From the NCBI GenBank assembly GCA_001310715.1, contig BAXV01000039.1, positions 1-36,017 on the forward strand: DNA of 36,017 bases, given 5' to 3'. Shown here one piece after another: positions 21,717-30,063 of this stretch. The position numbers and the translations under genes are program-made. A model generated the notes under the pieces. The model searched no databases. It saw only the letters and a list, made by a program, of their open reading frames with translations, and was not told where the DNA came from. The number at the start of each line of letters is the position of its first letter. The first letter of the stretch is position 1. Origin of the DNA: Pseudovibrio sp. JCM 19062 (GTDB taxonomy: Bacteria > Pseudomonadota > Alphaproteobacteria > Rhizobiales > Stappiaceae).

Positions 21717-22727
21717 TTACTCCGTATGCCGAATTTTCGGATTAATCAGACCATACATCAGGTCCACGATCAGGTTCACGATCATGACGATCCCAGCGAT
21801 CATCAAGAGCCCCCCCTGAACCACCGGATAGTCACGGCGGAAAATACTATCAACCATCCACTTGCCGACACCTGGCCAAGAGAAGATGCTTTCTGTGAGG
21901 ATCGCGCCAGCGAACAGAACGCCGATCTGCAAACCGATGATGGTGATAACGGGAATAAGTGCGTTGCGCAGAGCGTGAACGCCAATCACGCGGAAATTGG
22001 ACAGACCTTTTGCACGTGCGGTACGCACATAATCTTCATCCAGAACTTCCAGCATGGCAGAGCGCGTCTGACGTGCAATCACAGCCAATGGAATCGTACC
22101 AAGAACGATGGTCGGGAGAATCAGGTGGCTTACGGCAGAGGCAAACGCGCCTGGTTCATCTGAGAGCAGCGTATCGATCAGCATGAAGCCCGTGACAGGC
22201 TCAATCCAGTACAGGAACGAAATACGACCAGATACCGGCGTCCATCCCAAAAAGCCGGAGAAGAAGATGATAAGCAGCAGGCCCCACCAGAAGATCGGCA
22301 TGGAATACCCAGCCAGCGCTGTTGTCATCACAGTGTGGTCCAGCGTCTTACCGCGTTTAACAGCTGCAATGATACCGGCAGGCAAACCTATGATCACCGC
22401 GAAAAGCATAGCGCATACACCAAGCTCTACGGTTGCTGGAAACAGGGTCATAAACTCTTGAAGAACAGGCTGTTTTGTGACGATAGATACACCAAGGTCA
22501 CCTTGAAACAGATTGCCAAGATACGTGAAGTACTGCTGCCAGACCGGTTGGTCATACCCGAACTGAACCATCAGCTCGTTGTAACGTTCAGGGCTGACAC
22601 CACGTTCACCAGCCAAGAGCAAAATAGGATCGCCTGGCAACAGGCGAATGAAGAAGAACGAGGTCAGAGTCACCCCGATAAAGGTCGGGATCAGCAATCC
22701 CAGTTTTTTCAATATGAGACGAAGCAT
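21717..22727 (-). CDS. dppB: Dipeptide ABC transporter permease DppB
   Basis: An intact 336-residue inner-membrane permease, partner of DppC. It starts MLRLILKKLGLLIPTFIGVT with TM1, followed by RLLPGDPI, typical for DppB. A periplasmic loop contains FGYDQPVWQQYFTYLGNLFQGDLG. The EAA loop is EDYVRTARAKGLSNFRVIGVHALRN (cytoplasmic, contacts the ATPases), and the protein ends DLMYGLINPKIRHTE. The upstream ribosome site (TGAAG) is weak. It is separated from dppA by a strong terminator hairpin, so the permease/ATPase genes are likely expressed below dppA by read-through. Confidence 0.95.
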   Translation of the reverse strand: MLRLILKKLGLLIPTFIGVTLTSFFFIRLLPGDPILLLAGERGVSPERYNELMVQFGYDQPVWQQYFTYLGNLFQGDLGVSIVTKQPVLQEFMTLFPATVELGVCAMLFAVIIGLPAGIIAAVKRGKTLDHTVMTTALAGYSMPIFWWGLLLIIFFSGFLGWTPVSGRISFLYWIEPVTGFMLIDTLLSDEPGAFASAVSHLILPTIVLGTIPLAVIARQTRSAMLEVLDEDYVRTARAKGLSNFRVIGVHALRNALIPVITIIGLQIGVLFAGAILTESIFSWPGVGKWMVDSIFRRDYPVVQGGLLMIAGIVMIVNLIVDLMYGLINPKIRHTE

Positions 22728-22796
22728 ACTTCAGTCACACCAATCAGAGGATTGTTTGTCCGCAGGAACCCACCTGCGGTATGGAAGACTTTTTCC

Positions 22797-22831
22797 AAAA
22801 AAGTATCCCGGCGAATACATCGCCGGGATAC
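22797..22831 (-). terminator. Hairpin between dppA and dppB (partial terminator)
   Basis: A perfect 11-bp stem (GTATCCCGGCG / CGCCGGGATAC) with a 7-base loop, followed on the minus strand by six T. It lies 25 bases after the dppA stop and 70 bases before dppB. Within an ABC operon such a hairpin usually makes the binding protein more abundant than the membrane parts. Confidence 0.93.
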
Positions 22832-22855
22832 ACAATGTCCAGCGGAAAATTTTTT

Positions 22856-24446
22856 CTAGTTAAGATCTACACCATAGAAGTTATGTTTACCAAGTGGATC
22901 AATCTTATAGTTTTCAACACGAACACTTATCGGCTCAGAAACAATAGAATGCGCGATAGTTGCCCAAGGGGCTTCACGTTTGAAAATTACCTGAGCTTCC
23001 TCATAAAGCCTTGTACGCTCATCTACGTCAGATGATTGTCTTGCCTGTTCTATCAGGTTATCAAACTCTTCATTGCACCACTGGGCACGGTTTGCGCCAC
23101 CCACACCTTCACATGATAACAGAACTCCAAGGAAGTTGTCCGGATCACCGTTATCACCAGTCCAACCGAACAGCGCAGCACCGTCACGGTTGGGGTCTGA
23201 AGAACGCTGTAGGTACTCTCCCCACTCGTAGGTGATGATATCCACATCTACGCCAACTTTTGCAAAGTCAGCCTGTAAAATTTCCGCCATACGACGGGCA
23301 TTCGGGTTGTATGGACGCTGAACAGGCATTGCCCAAATCTTCATACTCAGATTGGTAACGCCTTCCTCTTCCAGCATCGCTTTTGCTGCGTCAGGATCGT
23401 AGGGATCATCTACAACTTCGTTGTTATAAGACCACATCGTCGGCGGAATCGGATTTTTAGCGACCTCCCCCTCACCCTGAAACACAGCATCTATGATCGT
23501 CTGCTTGTTAATCGCCATATTAAGCGCTTTACGCACTTTCGGATTATCAAAGGGAGCCTGCATGGTGTTGTAAGCCATGTAGCCAACATTCAATCCTTCC
23601 TGCTGCAGGAGGGTAATATTGGGATCGCTAGACATTTCTTCCAGATCAGCCGGATTTGGGAAAGCCATAACATGACATTCCCCGGCCACTAGCTTCTGAT
23701 AGCGCACGGATGCGTCCGGCGTGATTGCAAAGATAAGGTTGTCAATCGGCGCTTTACCGTCCCAATAGTCCGGGTTCGCTGTGTAGCGGATCTGAGCATC
23801 TCTGCGATACGCTACTAGCTGGAACGGACCGGTGCCGACTGGTTGTTGATCGAAAGCATTCTTGTTGTTCATCATCGCATCTGCGTATTCTGCAGACTGA
23901 ATCGATGCAAAGTCCATGGCAAGGTTTGCAATCATCGGTGACTCGGGTCGGGTCAGGATAAACTTGACCGTATAATCATCAATTTTCTCAATGCTATCGA
24001 TCAGGGTCGGAAGATCCATCGCGTTGTAGTACTCATAAGTACCACCTGACACATTATGGTATGGATTTTGCGGGTTGCCCTGTCGGTCGAAAGAGAAGAT
24101 CACGTCATCCGCATTAAAGTCACGGGTTGGTGTAAACCAGTTTGTGGTATGAAACTTCACACCCTGACGAAGATGGAAGGTGTATTCCTTACCATCCTCA
24201 GAAACCTCCCAGCTTTCGGCCAGTGCCGGAACAATGTCAGTCGTTCCTGGTACGAATTCTACCAGCCTGTTGTAAACTGGGATAGAGCTGGCATCAAAGG
24301 TGGTTCCTGTGGTGTACAGAGACGGTGTAAAACCCTCCGGAGAACCTTCAGAACAGTACACGAGGGTTTTGGCCATTACAGGCCCTGCAACAGCTGCTGC
24401 TGCGAGCAGGCTTGCACCAAACAAAAGGCTTTTTTTTCAGGGACAT
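22856..24446 (-). CDS. dppA: Dipeptide ABC transporter substrate-binding protein, first copy (one frameshift)
   Basis: Periplasmic dipeptide-binding protein, about 529 residues. It opens the operon with dppBCDF. The frame is broken in an 8-A run of the coding strand (24430-24437); seven A give MSLKKSLLFGASLLAAAAVA, a proper signal peptide cleaved near VMA/KT. The mature start VYCSEGSPEGFTPSLYTTGT, NADDVIFSFDRQG, ITPDASVRYQK and WAMPVQRPYNPNARRM are DppA hallmarks. It is close to the second copy at 17142 along its whole length, but differs in surface loops (for example QRSSDPNRDG versus KRSKELDRDG). The ribosome site is weak (GAGAA). DppA proteins bind dipeptides and in some bacteria haem. Confidence 0.93.
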
Positions 24447-25030
24447 TGGTATTCTCATTCCGTTTTATTGCTTGTTCTGATTGTTCTTCATTACTGCTTA
24501 TTGCTGCAGTTTCTCTCAGAGATATTCGCGGTTTGCGCCTGTTAAGATAGTCGGGAACCAGCGCACCGCTTTTTCAACGCAAAGGCATGCCATGAGTTAA
24601 CATCACGCGGCACATCCTTCTGGTTGTTTCTTGCGGTTTTCACGTAATTCCACGACAGTATGTCTCACGCATAACTCAAACCAAATCAACGAGACCACAC
24701 AATGATGCGCGATTAATTCTCTGAAGGCCAAATTTAATGCATTAAGTTTCGTTTCTGACTGCGGAAATAATTAAAAATTTCAGAAGATCTGTCTAATCGG
24801 TATGACTACCTACGCCGGCACGCTATAGTTGTTTTATTTCGTAGTAATTGACGAAAATTACCGATAATTTCTTGTTGGTGGGCGTGATTATATTTCTTAG
24901 TTCAAAAAAATATTTAATTATATCTTAATATACACTTCAAGCAGCACGCAGATACGAGATTGCCCGACACACTGACGTATGCCGGGTAGCTCAATCATTT
25001 CAAATGGTGTGGAGCGAAGCTAGAAGAGCC
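24447..25030. other. Long AT-rich intergenic region upstream of the dpp operon
   Basis: These 584 bases hold no supportable gene on either strand. The dpp promoter must lie here, reading left. The part 24700-24940 is strongly AT-rich compared with the flanking genes. A 10-bp stem-loop lies at 24963-24986. The size would allow a small RNA or a multi-site regulatory region, but I see no recognisable RNA fold or attenuator peptide. Confidence 0.45.
24963..24986 (-). terminator. Stem-loop after the MerR-type gene
   Basis: On the minus strand CCCGGCATAC pairs with GTGTGTCGGG (two G-T pairs) around a GTCA loop, starting 44 bases after the regulator stop. No T run follows, so termination is uncertain. 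Confidence 0.4.
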
Positions 25031-25474
25031 TTAGCGCTCGGAGAGCTTGGCCATGCACTCGTTATGTATGGCCTGTATCTCAGAGATCGTAACTTCCAGC
25101 GCCTCTTTTCTTGCACTCAGTTCCGTGAGGACTTCCCCGGTGCGCGAGGCGAGATATTCCAATTGCTGGCGGTGCCCTTCTCCGTGCTGACCGTACAGGT
25201 CAAGGAAGTGCTTGATTTCGGAAAGAGAGGAGCCGATTGCCTTGCCGCGCAGGATCAGCGCCAGTCGCGCTCTGTCCTTGCGGTTATAGATGCGGACGCC
25301 GTTCACGCGCTGGGGTGAAATCAGGCCCTTGCTCTCATAAAAGCGAATGGATCGCGTTGAGATCTCGAATTCCTCGGCGAGGTCACCAATACCAAACAGC
25401 TCCTGATCGGTGCGACCAGAGGCTCTTTCCGCTTCCTCGAGAGGGTTTAGCGTTTCTTTTCTTTCTTCAGACAT
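25031..25474 (-). CDS. MerR family transcriptional regulator
   Basis: A 147-residue regulator, intact. An acidic N-terminal tail is followed by the MerR winged helix-turn-helix: LFGIGDLAEEFEISTRSIRFYESKGLI, then the wing RVNGVRIYNRKDRARLALI. A coiled-coil dimerisation helix runs to the end (ARKEALEVTISEIQAIH). No cysteine cluster for metal binding is seen in the C-terminal part, so a metal sensor is unlikely. The shape resembles the short LiuR-type regulators of branched-chain or fatty acid catabolism, but no target operon is adjacent. ATG 25474 is preceded by AGGGGG. A partial dyad at 25501-25518 may be its own operator. Confidence 0.88.
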   Translation of the reverse strand: MSEERKETLNPLEEAERASGRTDQELFGIGDLAEEFEISTRSIRFYESKGLISPQRVNGVRIYNRKDRARLALILRGKAIGSSLSEIKHFLDLYGQHGEGHRQQLEYLASRTGEVLTELSARKEALEVTISEIQAIHNECMAKLSER

Positions 25475-25832
25475 GCATCCCCCTTTTGAGAAAATCCAAC
25501 TGACGTTACCTAGTGTCATCGTGAAGCTTTGCCAGTATGACCAAACCACATCACTAAACTGTCAGAAGGCTTACGAACTTTCGTTTCATTCCTAAACTTT
25601 ACCTATACGATAACCATCAGATATTCTGGGGAATTGCAACTAGCCAGATAGATAATAATGCAAACTATCGAACGCCCTTTGAGAAAAAGTGCGGGATAAC
25701 CCGGAGAAATAGGTAAGAGAACTTCAAAATAAGGGTGATTTTGAAGTTTAATTGCGTGGCAGCCTCCCCTCTACTTGACAATTTTAAGGATTTGGAGGAC
25801 CCCTGCCCTACGAAGCCATAGCAGGATGAGTT
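25475..25832. other. Intergenic region between the MerR-type gene and slyX
   Basis: A 358-base divergent region carrying the promoters of the MerR-type gene (leftward) and slyX (rightward). It contains the dyad at 25501-25518. A TTGACA at 25775-25780 lacks a -10 box at the right distance. No gene is supported here. Confidence 0.45.
25501..25518. promoter_or_regulatory. Candidate operator dyad upstream of the MerR-type gene
   Basis: TGACGTTACCTAGTGTCA is a partial palindrome (TGAC...TA...TA...GTCA) 27 bases before the regulator's start codon. MerR proteins often bind dyads in their own promoter. No matching -35/-10 boxes were firmly identified, so this is a suggestion only. Confidence 0.3.
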
Positions 25833-26045
25833 ATGAGTAAGAGTCTTGAAGAGCGGGTCGATGATCTGGAGGTGCATGTGGCACACCAGAATGAAACGAT
25901 CGAAACGCTCAATGATGTGGTATCCAATCAGGCACAGGTCATCGACCGGCTGGTTTCGGCTTTGGGCCAGATGAAGGACCACCTGATGGATATTCAGGAT
26001 CTGGTTGACCAAGCACCGGCAAATCAGAAACCTCCGCATTACTGA
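25833..26045 (+). CDS. slyX: SlyX family protein
   Basis: A 70-residue coiled-coil protein starting MSKSLEERVDDLEVHVAHQN with heptad-spaced Leu/Val residues through to LVSALGQMKDHLMDIQDLV, then a short Pro-rich tail ending PPHY, which is the SlyX hallmark. Function is unknown; in E. coli the gene lies beside slyD. AGGA lies 7 bases before ATG 25833. The frame is intact. It is flanked by regulators and not in an obvious operon. Confidence 0.85.
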   Translation: MSKSLEERVDDLEVHVAHQNETIETLNDVVSNQAQVIDRLVSALGQMKDHLMDIQDLVDQAPANQKPPHY

Positions 26046-26310
26046 GCGTACAGGTGAGCTCCTGACGCATGAGAAGCCTATTTACTGCTGAACATCAGCA
26101 AAGATAGGTATACTCAGGTAAGGGGAAACCTGATATTAAAGTGAAGACAGGTCTGCTGTTGCTTGGACGCAGGCCCTTTTTTCGTGGATCACTCAACGGT
26201 AAGAGAGTGAAGAATACAATTTTCTGTTCCGCCGCCTATAAGGGCTGCCACTGCTGTACGTCTTGCGCAGCACCTGGGAACAAAAAAAGCCTGGATGAGA
26301 AAGAAACCCA

Positions 26311-26989
26311 ATGGCTATTGAGCAGATTCTGGCGACCCATAAAAAGGAGAGCCTTGCAGATAAGGCTTATCGTCTGATTGAAGAGTTAATTGTCAATCTT
26401 GACCTTGCGCCCGGAATGGCGCTGACGGAAGGCGACCTGTGCGAACGGACCGGCATTGGCCGGACCCCTGTGCGCGAGGCGATCAAACGCCTTTCAACCG
26501 AAGGGCTGATCGTTATTCGCCCGCGCAAGCTTATTTGTCTCCGAGATTGAAGCCTCTGAATATGTTCTGGTTCTGGAAACCAGAAAGCCGCTGGAGCAGC
26601 TTCTTGTCGCTTCTGCAGTCCAGCGTGCAACACCTGAAGAACGGACAGCCCTGCATCAATGTGCAGAAGAAATCCTCGCACAGGCCCGTGCAGGCGATGT
26701 GAAGGGCTATCTGCGTGCAGACAAGGTCTTTGACGAAGTGCTTTGCGCAGTCTCCCGCAACCCGTTCACGGCACGTGCTGTTGCTCCGCTGCAGACCATG
26801 AGCCGCCGGGCGTGGAGTGCGTTCCGCGGTGCTGAGAAGCTGGAAGATTCTGCTATTCGTCACCACGAGCTTGCAGAAGCGGTGGCCAATAACGATACGC
26901 AAAAGGCTGAGGCTGCCACCATTGAGATGATGGATCACCTCACGAGCTTTGCTGTGAAGCAGGCCGAGAAGACCGAGAGTGACGCCTAA
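26311..26989 (+). CDS. GntR family regulator with FCD domain (one frameshift)
   Basis: A transcription factor of about 225 residues. The N-terminal winged helix-turn-helix covers residues 10-75 (ADKAYRLIEELIVNLDLAPG, then RTGIGRTPVREAIKRLSTEG and LIVIRPRK). The helical FCD effector domain begins SEIEASEYVLVLETRKPLEQ, includes a His-rich SAIRHHELAEAVANND metal-site helix, and ends KQAEKTESDA. The break near 26530 has one base too many or two too few (RK to LFVSEIEAS). FCD proteins usually sense carboxylates or sugar acids; no catabolic genes adjoin it, so the target is unknown. GAGAAAG lies upstream of ATG 26311. It is convergent with the flagellar operon. Confidence 0.88.
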
Positions 26990-27011
26990 TCAGGCGCATC
27001 ACCTGAGACGC

Positions 27012-27039
27012 AAAAAGCGGGGCCTGTGCTCCGCTTTTT
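27012..27039. terminator. Terminator shared by the GntR gene and the flagellar operon
   Basis: AAAAAGCGG pairs with CCGCTTTTT, extended inward by a G-T and a G-C pair around a six-base loop. T runs are present on both strands. It lies 22 bases after the GntR-family gene and overlaps the stop of the last flagellar-operon gene at 27038. Confidence 0.92.
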
Positions 27040-27372
27040 ATCGCCCGCTCTTTGCAGTTTTGAAACTATCAATACGGGCGTTACGACCGCTTGCTCCCAG
27101 CAGGAGCAGATAGGCTGGTTCGGTTCGATTACCGGACGCTTTGCGCCGTAAACGCCGGAGAGACGGAGGCGGATTTCCCCGTGAGGCGTCATGCCCGAGA
27201 ACATCCCTGCAGACAGCTGTGAGAACTTTACGGGGCCGTAGAGGATTTCATAGGACGGCGGCGCTGCGGCAGGGCGCATGACTACCACAGCGTTTGCTCT
27301 TATATCGCGTCCTTCATCTTGCACATCAACACTGCCTACAGCGCGGTGCACTATCTTGTAGTGGCAATTCAT
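27038..27372 (-). CDS. Unrecognised protein at the end of the flagellar operon (one frameshift)
   Basis: I do not recognise this gene. It encodes about 111 residues starting MNCHYKIVHRAVGSVDVQDE, with a middle part RLRLSGVYGAKRPVIEPN. In the unrepaired frame the protein would read straight through the terminator hairpin, which is unlikely. A shift near 27120 gives an alternative end, EPAYLLLLGASGRNARIDSF, with TAA exactly at the base of the terminator; I prefer that. It has no signal peptide or obvious membrane helix. No good ribosome site precedes the ATG, which lies 22 bases after the previous gene. Its position suggests co-expression with the flagellar genes, but a role is not shown. Confidence 0.55.
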
Positions 27373-27394
27373 CTCAGTCGTCGTTGTTTATCTG

Positions 27395-27886
27395 TCAGGA
27401 CGCAGCTGCCTGCTTTGCAGCCCTATCGGCAATGTTGCCTCTCATGCTCGCGGGGACATGGAAGGTGAAGTCCTGAATGAGCACATCTTGTACGATATCG
27501 GCGGCGAAGCGTTTGTTGACCCGGTCGCGGACCTCTTCAGTCAAATCCTTCAGATCGGCTTTCTTGAGCTGCGCGAATTCCTTGTCGGCCTTGCTGTAGA
27601 TCAGGCGAAAGGCTTCATCCACGATGAATGCATGCGGGGGAACGGCCAGTTTTGACAGGAGTTCGCTGTCAACAGTGAACACAAACTGCGCCACGATGTA
27701 ACCGTAGATCTTGCCGTCTTCGAGCACCGGCACATTGATGGCCGGTGTGCTTTGATAGTCGAGGCCTTCCAGATGCGCATTCTTTTGCAGCATCGGATCA
27801 TATTCCGTCTTGTACTGCGCGGTGAAATAGGCCGCACCGATGGTGACGATACAGATCCAAACTCCGGTTACGAGAACTTTCAACAT
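27395..27886 (-). CDS. Unrecognised membrane-anchored protein in the flagellar operon
   Basis: An intact 163-residue protein I cannot name. Residues 4-24 form an N-terminal membrane anchor (VLVTGVWICIVTIGAAYFTAQ). The rest appears periplasmic: a predicted beta-rich part (PAINVPVLEDGKIYGYIVAQ) followed by a charged helix (KADLKDLTEEVRDRVNKRFA). It has a single-anchor architecture like FliL or MotB-type accessory proteins, but no motif of either. AAGAG lies before ATG 27886, 6 bases after flgN. Rhizobial flagellar clusters carry small hypothetical genes in this region. A motor or basal-body accessory role is an inference from position only. Confidence 0.75.
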   Translation of the reverse strand: MLKVLVTGVWICIVTIGAAYFTAQYKTEYDPMLQKNAHLEGLDYQSTPAINVPVLEDGKIYGYIVAQFVFTVDSELLSKLAVPPHAFIVDEAFRLIYSKADKEFAQLKKADLKDLTEEVRDRVNKRFAADIVQDVLIQDFTFHVPASMRGNIADRAAKQAAAS

Positions 27887-27892
27887 AGGCTC

Positions 27893-28344
27893 TTACCAGC
27901 TCCCAATGGTTGATTCATAGGTGCCGTCGGAATCGTGTTCCTTCATCACATTAAGCAGAAGGCCAGACACCTCTTTGACAGCATTGAGCTGGGTCGACAG
28001 CAGTTTCATATTGACCGACAGTTTTTCCTGCAGCGCTTGAAGGCGGACCACAATCTCGCTTGGCAGGTTTTCCGCGCCCACGGCCTTGCCTGCCAGATCA
28101 AGGTCCAGCATGGCGCGCCCTTTCAGGTAAGCGCTCTCTTCAAAGTCGATGGTGCCTTTACCGACCAGCGCTTCGTTTTCTGCATCAAGCAGACCCTCAC
28201 GCGCGCGATGCTTCTGGACAGAGCCAGATAGTCTTGCGGCAGGATATAATCGTCAGCCCCTTCGCGATGCCCGCTGTCCTGAGCTACCGGTTTTTCATCG
28301 TGCAGAACAAGTTCAGTGTTCTGGTTGTCGATCATCTCAGACAT
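27893..28344 (-). CDS. flgN: FlgN-like flagellar export chaperone (one frameshift)
   Basis: A protein of about 150 residues, helical and acidic at the N-terminus. A break near 28222 (CTGTCC to CTGGTCC) restores DYLALVQKHRAREGLLDAEN, followed by KAVGAENLPSEIVVRLQALQ and a C-terminal amphipathic helix (LNAVKEVSGLLLNVMKE). Size, helical make-up and position suggest a FlgN-type chaperone for the hook-associated proteins FlgK and FlgL, both encoded in this operon. Sequence identity within FlgN is low, so this is a moderate call. Its ATG follows the cheL stop with no gap. Confidence 0.62.
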
Positions 28345-28838
28345 TTACGCCTCTTGTTTGGGAAGAGTTGGACGAATGGTGTCCGGTAGCAGCATTTCGG
28401 CCAGACCCACAGCACCGGATTTTGCCAGCTGATTGGCAAGTTGTTCGGCCATCAGACCCTGCCACATGGAGCCTGCTGTTCCACCGCCGTAGACCGTTTC
28501 CATGTCTTTCGGTAGCATGGATTTTACAAAGCTTTGAAGGACCGCAGCTTCCAGTTTTTCACCAAGATCAGCGCCCTCCAATTCTCTTGAGTAGCGGTTG
28601 GCCGTTGAGGTCAATTGTCCGACACCCTCCTGCCCTTTTGCCTGCAGGATCCCGGCTGCGTTTTCAGCTTCTGACATGAACCTTGAGAAGCTGTTTGACA
28701 CCCATGACGGTCCGGAAACGGCAGATCTTTTGAAACGACGGCAGGCGCTTTGAGCGCACGTGTTGCCGCACTGACTTTGGATGGGTCGGCTTGATTTATA
28801 ACGTCCAGAACAAGGTCGCTGACAGGCTGAATGGCCAT
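28345..28838 (-). CDS. cheL: CheL / FlgJ-N type rod-binding protein (one frameshift)
   Basis: About 164 residues. The rod-binding core is in the C-terminal half: LEAAVLQSFVKSMLPKDMET, YGGGTAGSMWQGLMAEQLAN, then the AKSGAVGLAEMLL helix. This matches the N-terminal domain of FlgJ without the muramidase part, the form called CheL in alphaproteobacteria; it caps rod assembly. A break near 28704 (GGGTG to GGGGTG) joins FPDRHG to VSNSFSRFMSEAENAAG. ATG 28838 has GGGAG 6 bases before it. It is directly followed by flgN. Confidence 0.8.
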
Positions 28839-28855
28839 AAGCACTCCCAATACTC

Positions 28856-29305
28856 TCAAAAAAAGGGCATATCTCTTCGAAAAGACCCTAATTTCCCAGA
28901 CTTATCTGGGCCTGACCTTGCCAGCACAGCGTGTAGCTCAGCAATTTCCTGAAGCAGTTTCTTTTCTTCCGTGCGATGGAGGGACACCCGCGCCTTGTCG
29001 TGGTGCTTTTCGGTCATGGATGTTTGCCGCTTTTGATCCAAAAGCTTTTCGAGCAACTCGCCTTTTCGGCTCTCCTTAAGAGACTTATTGCGGTTGTTTG
29101 CGTCAAGGCGGCGGGAAATGGCGCGGTTCATCACTTCGCGCAGCTCTCCCTCATGCTGTCCCCAGTGACTGATCAGCTCTTCGTCCTCTTCGGTGCAACG
29201 CTGAATTTCGCTTTCAAGAACCGCGATGTCATATTTGACCATCTGCTCTTTTTGTTCCTGAACTTTCAGGATGCGCCGGAGGCGTGTGACACGTGCTTTA
29301 TCCAT
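28856..29305 (-). CDS. FliJ-like coiled-coil protein
   Basis: An intact 149-residue, highly charged protein. It starts MDKARVTRLRRILKVQEQKE and continues as long predicted coiled coils (ELREVMNRAISRRLDANNRN, KGELLEKLLDQKRQ), typical of FliJ, the flagellar export component that links substrates to FlhA and the FliI ATPase. FliJ sequences are poorly conserved, so the name rests on size, composition and position just after fliR. The start ATG 29305 lies 4 bases after the fliR stop. Confidence 0.6.
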   Translation of the reverse strand: MDKARVTRLRRILKVQEQKEQMVKYDIAVLESEIQRCTEEDEELISHWGQHEGELREVMNRAISRRLDANNRNKSLKESRKGELLEKLLDQKRQTSMTEKHHDKARVSLHRTEEKKLLQEIAELHAVLARSGPDKSGKLGSFRRDMPFF

Positions 29306-29309
29306 GGGT

Positions 29310-30063
29310 TTACTGCAATACCAACCAATCGCCCAATCCGGCGTAGAACAACCGCAAGAGCTCCGCAATGACCTGCCAGAGAATGAAGAGGCCTCCCATC
29401 ATAACCGCAGGCAGGGCGACAAAGTACACCGGCATTTGCGGCATGAGCCGGTTGGTGAGACCCAGAGTGAGGTTGACCACGATGCCGTAAATCAGAAACG
29501 GGCTCGTGATGCGCAAGGCAAGTAACATGGCTTGCATGAGCTTGGTGGAGAATTGATCGAGGGCAGCAGCGGGGACAAAATCTCCGCCCACCGGAATGGT
29601 CCGGTAGCTCTCGGCCAGCCCGATAAAGACATCAGCATGAGCACCGGTGATGAACAGCATTGCGGTTGCCGAGAGCGTGATTAATCCGGCCATGGGCGGT
29701 AGCTGCTGGAATTCTTCGACGATGGCAACCGGTTGGTTGAAACTGGAGGCGTTGGCTGCTGCCCCTGCCATCATTTGCAGCATCCCGAAGAAAGCCCGCC
29801 CGAATGCTGCGATCAGTAGCCAATCAGCATCTCCACCATGATGATGCGCAGCAGTTCATCTACGGGTGCTGCCGAGATAATCGGCTGAACGACCAGCAGA
29901 ATGAGCGGCGAGATTGCAGTGTGGCTGAGATGGCGATGAACAACCGGACACGGATCATGACACGCGGCGAGGAAAAGCCCGGCATCGCCATAAGGCAGGC
30001 TCCTACGCGGCAGAACACCACGAAGACGCTGAGTATGGCTTCCGGGGCATTTTCCAGTGTCAC
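29310..30063 (-). CDS. fliR: Flagellar export gate protein FliR (two frameshifts)
   Basis: Integral membrane component of the flagellar type III export gate, about 251 residues. It begins with GTG ([20 protein letters not shown]), whose bases overlap the flhA stop as GTGA, indicating coupling. Hallmarks are RVGACLMAMPGFSS, RVRLFIAISATLAI and the C-terminal LTNRLMPQMPVYFVALPAVM. Breaks near 29911 (CTGCAA to CTGGCAA) and 29818 (TACTG to TACCTG) are each repaired by one base. It works with FliQ and FlhA encoded just upstream. Confidence 0.92.

Noticed and set aside
25775..25780. TTGACA as a -35 box for slyX
   Set aside because: No acceptable -10 box lies 15-19 bases downstream.
25665..26039. 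124-residue minus-strand open frame over slyX
   Set aside because: slyX on the plus strand is a known family with a good ribosome site; the minus frame has neither.
26141..26377. 78-residue plus-strand open frame before the GntR gene
   Set aside because: It overlaps the GntR start in another frame, lacks a ribosome site and shows no family features.
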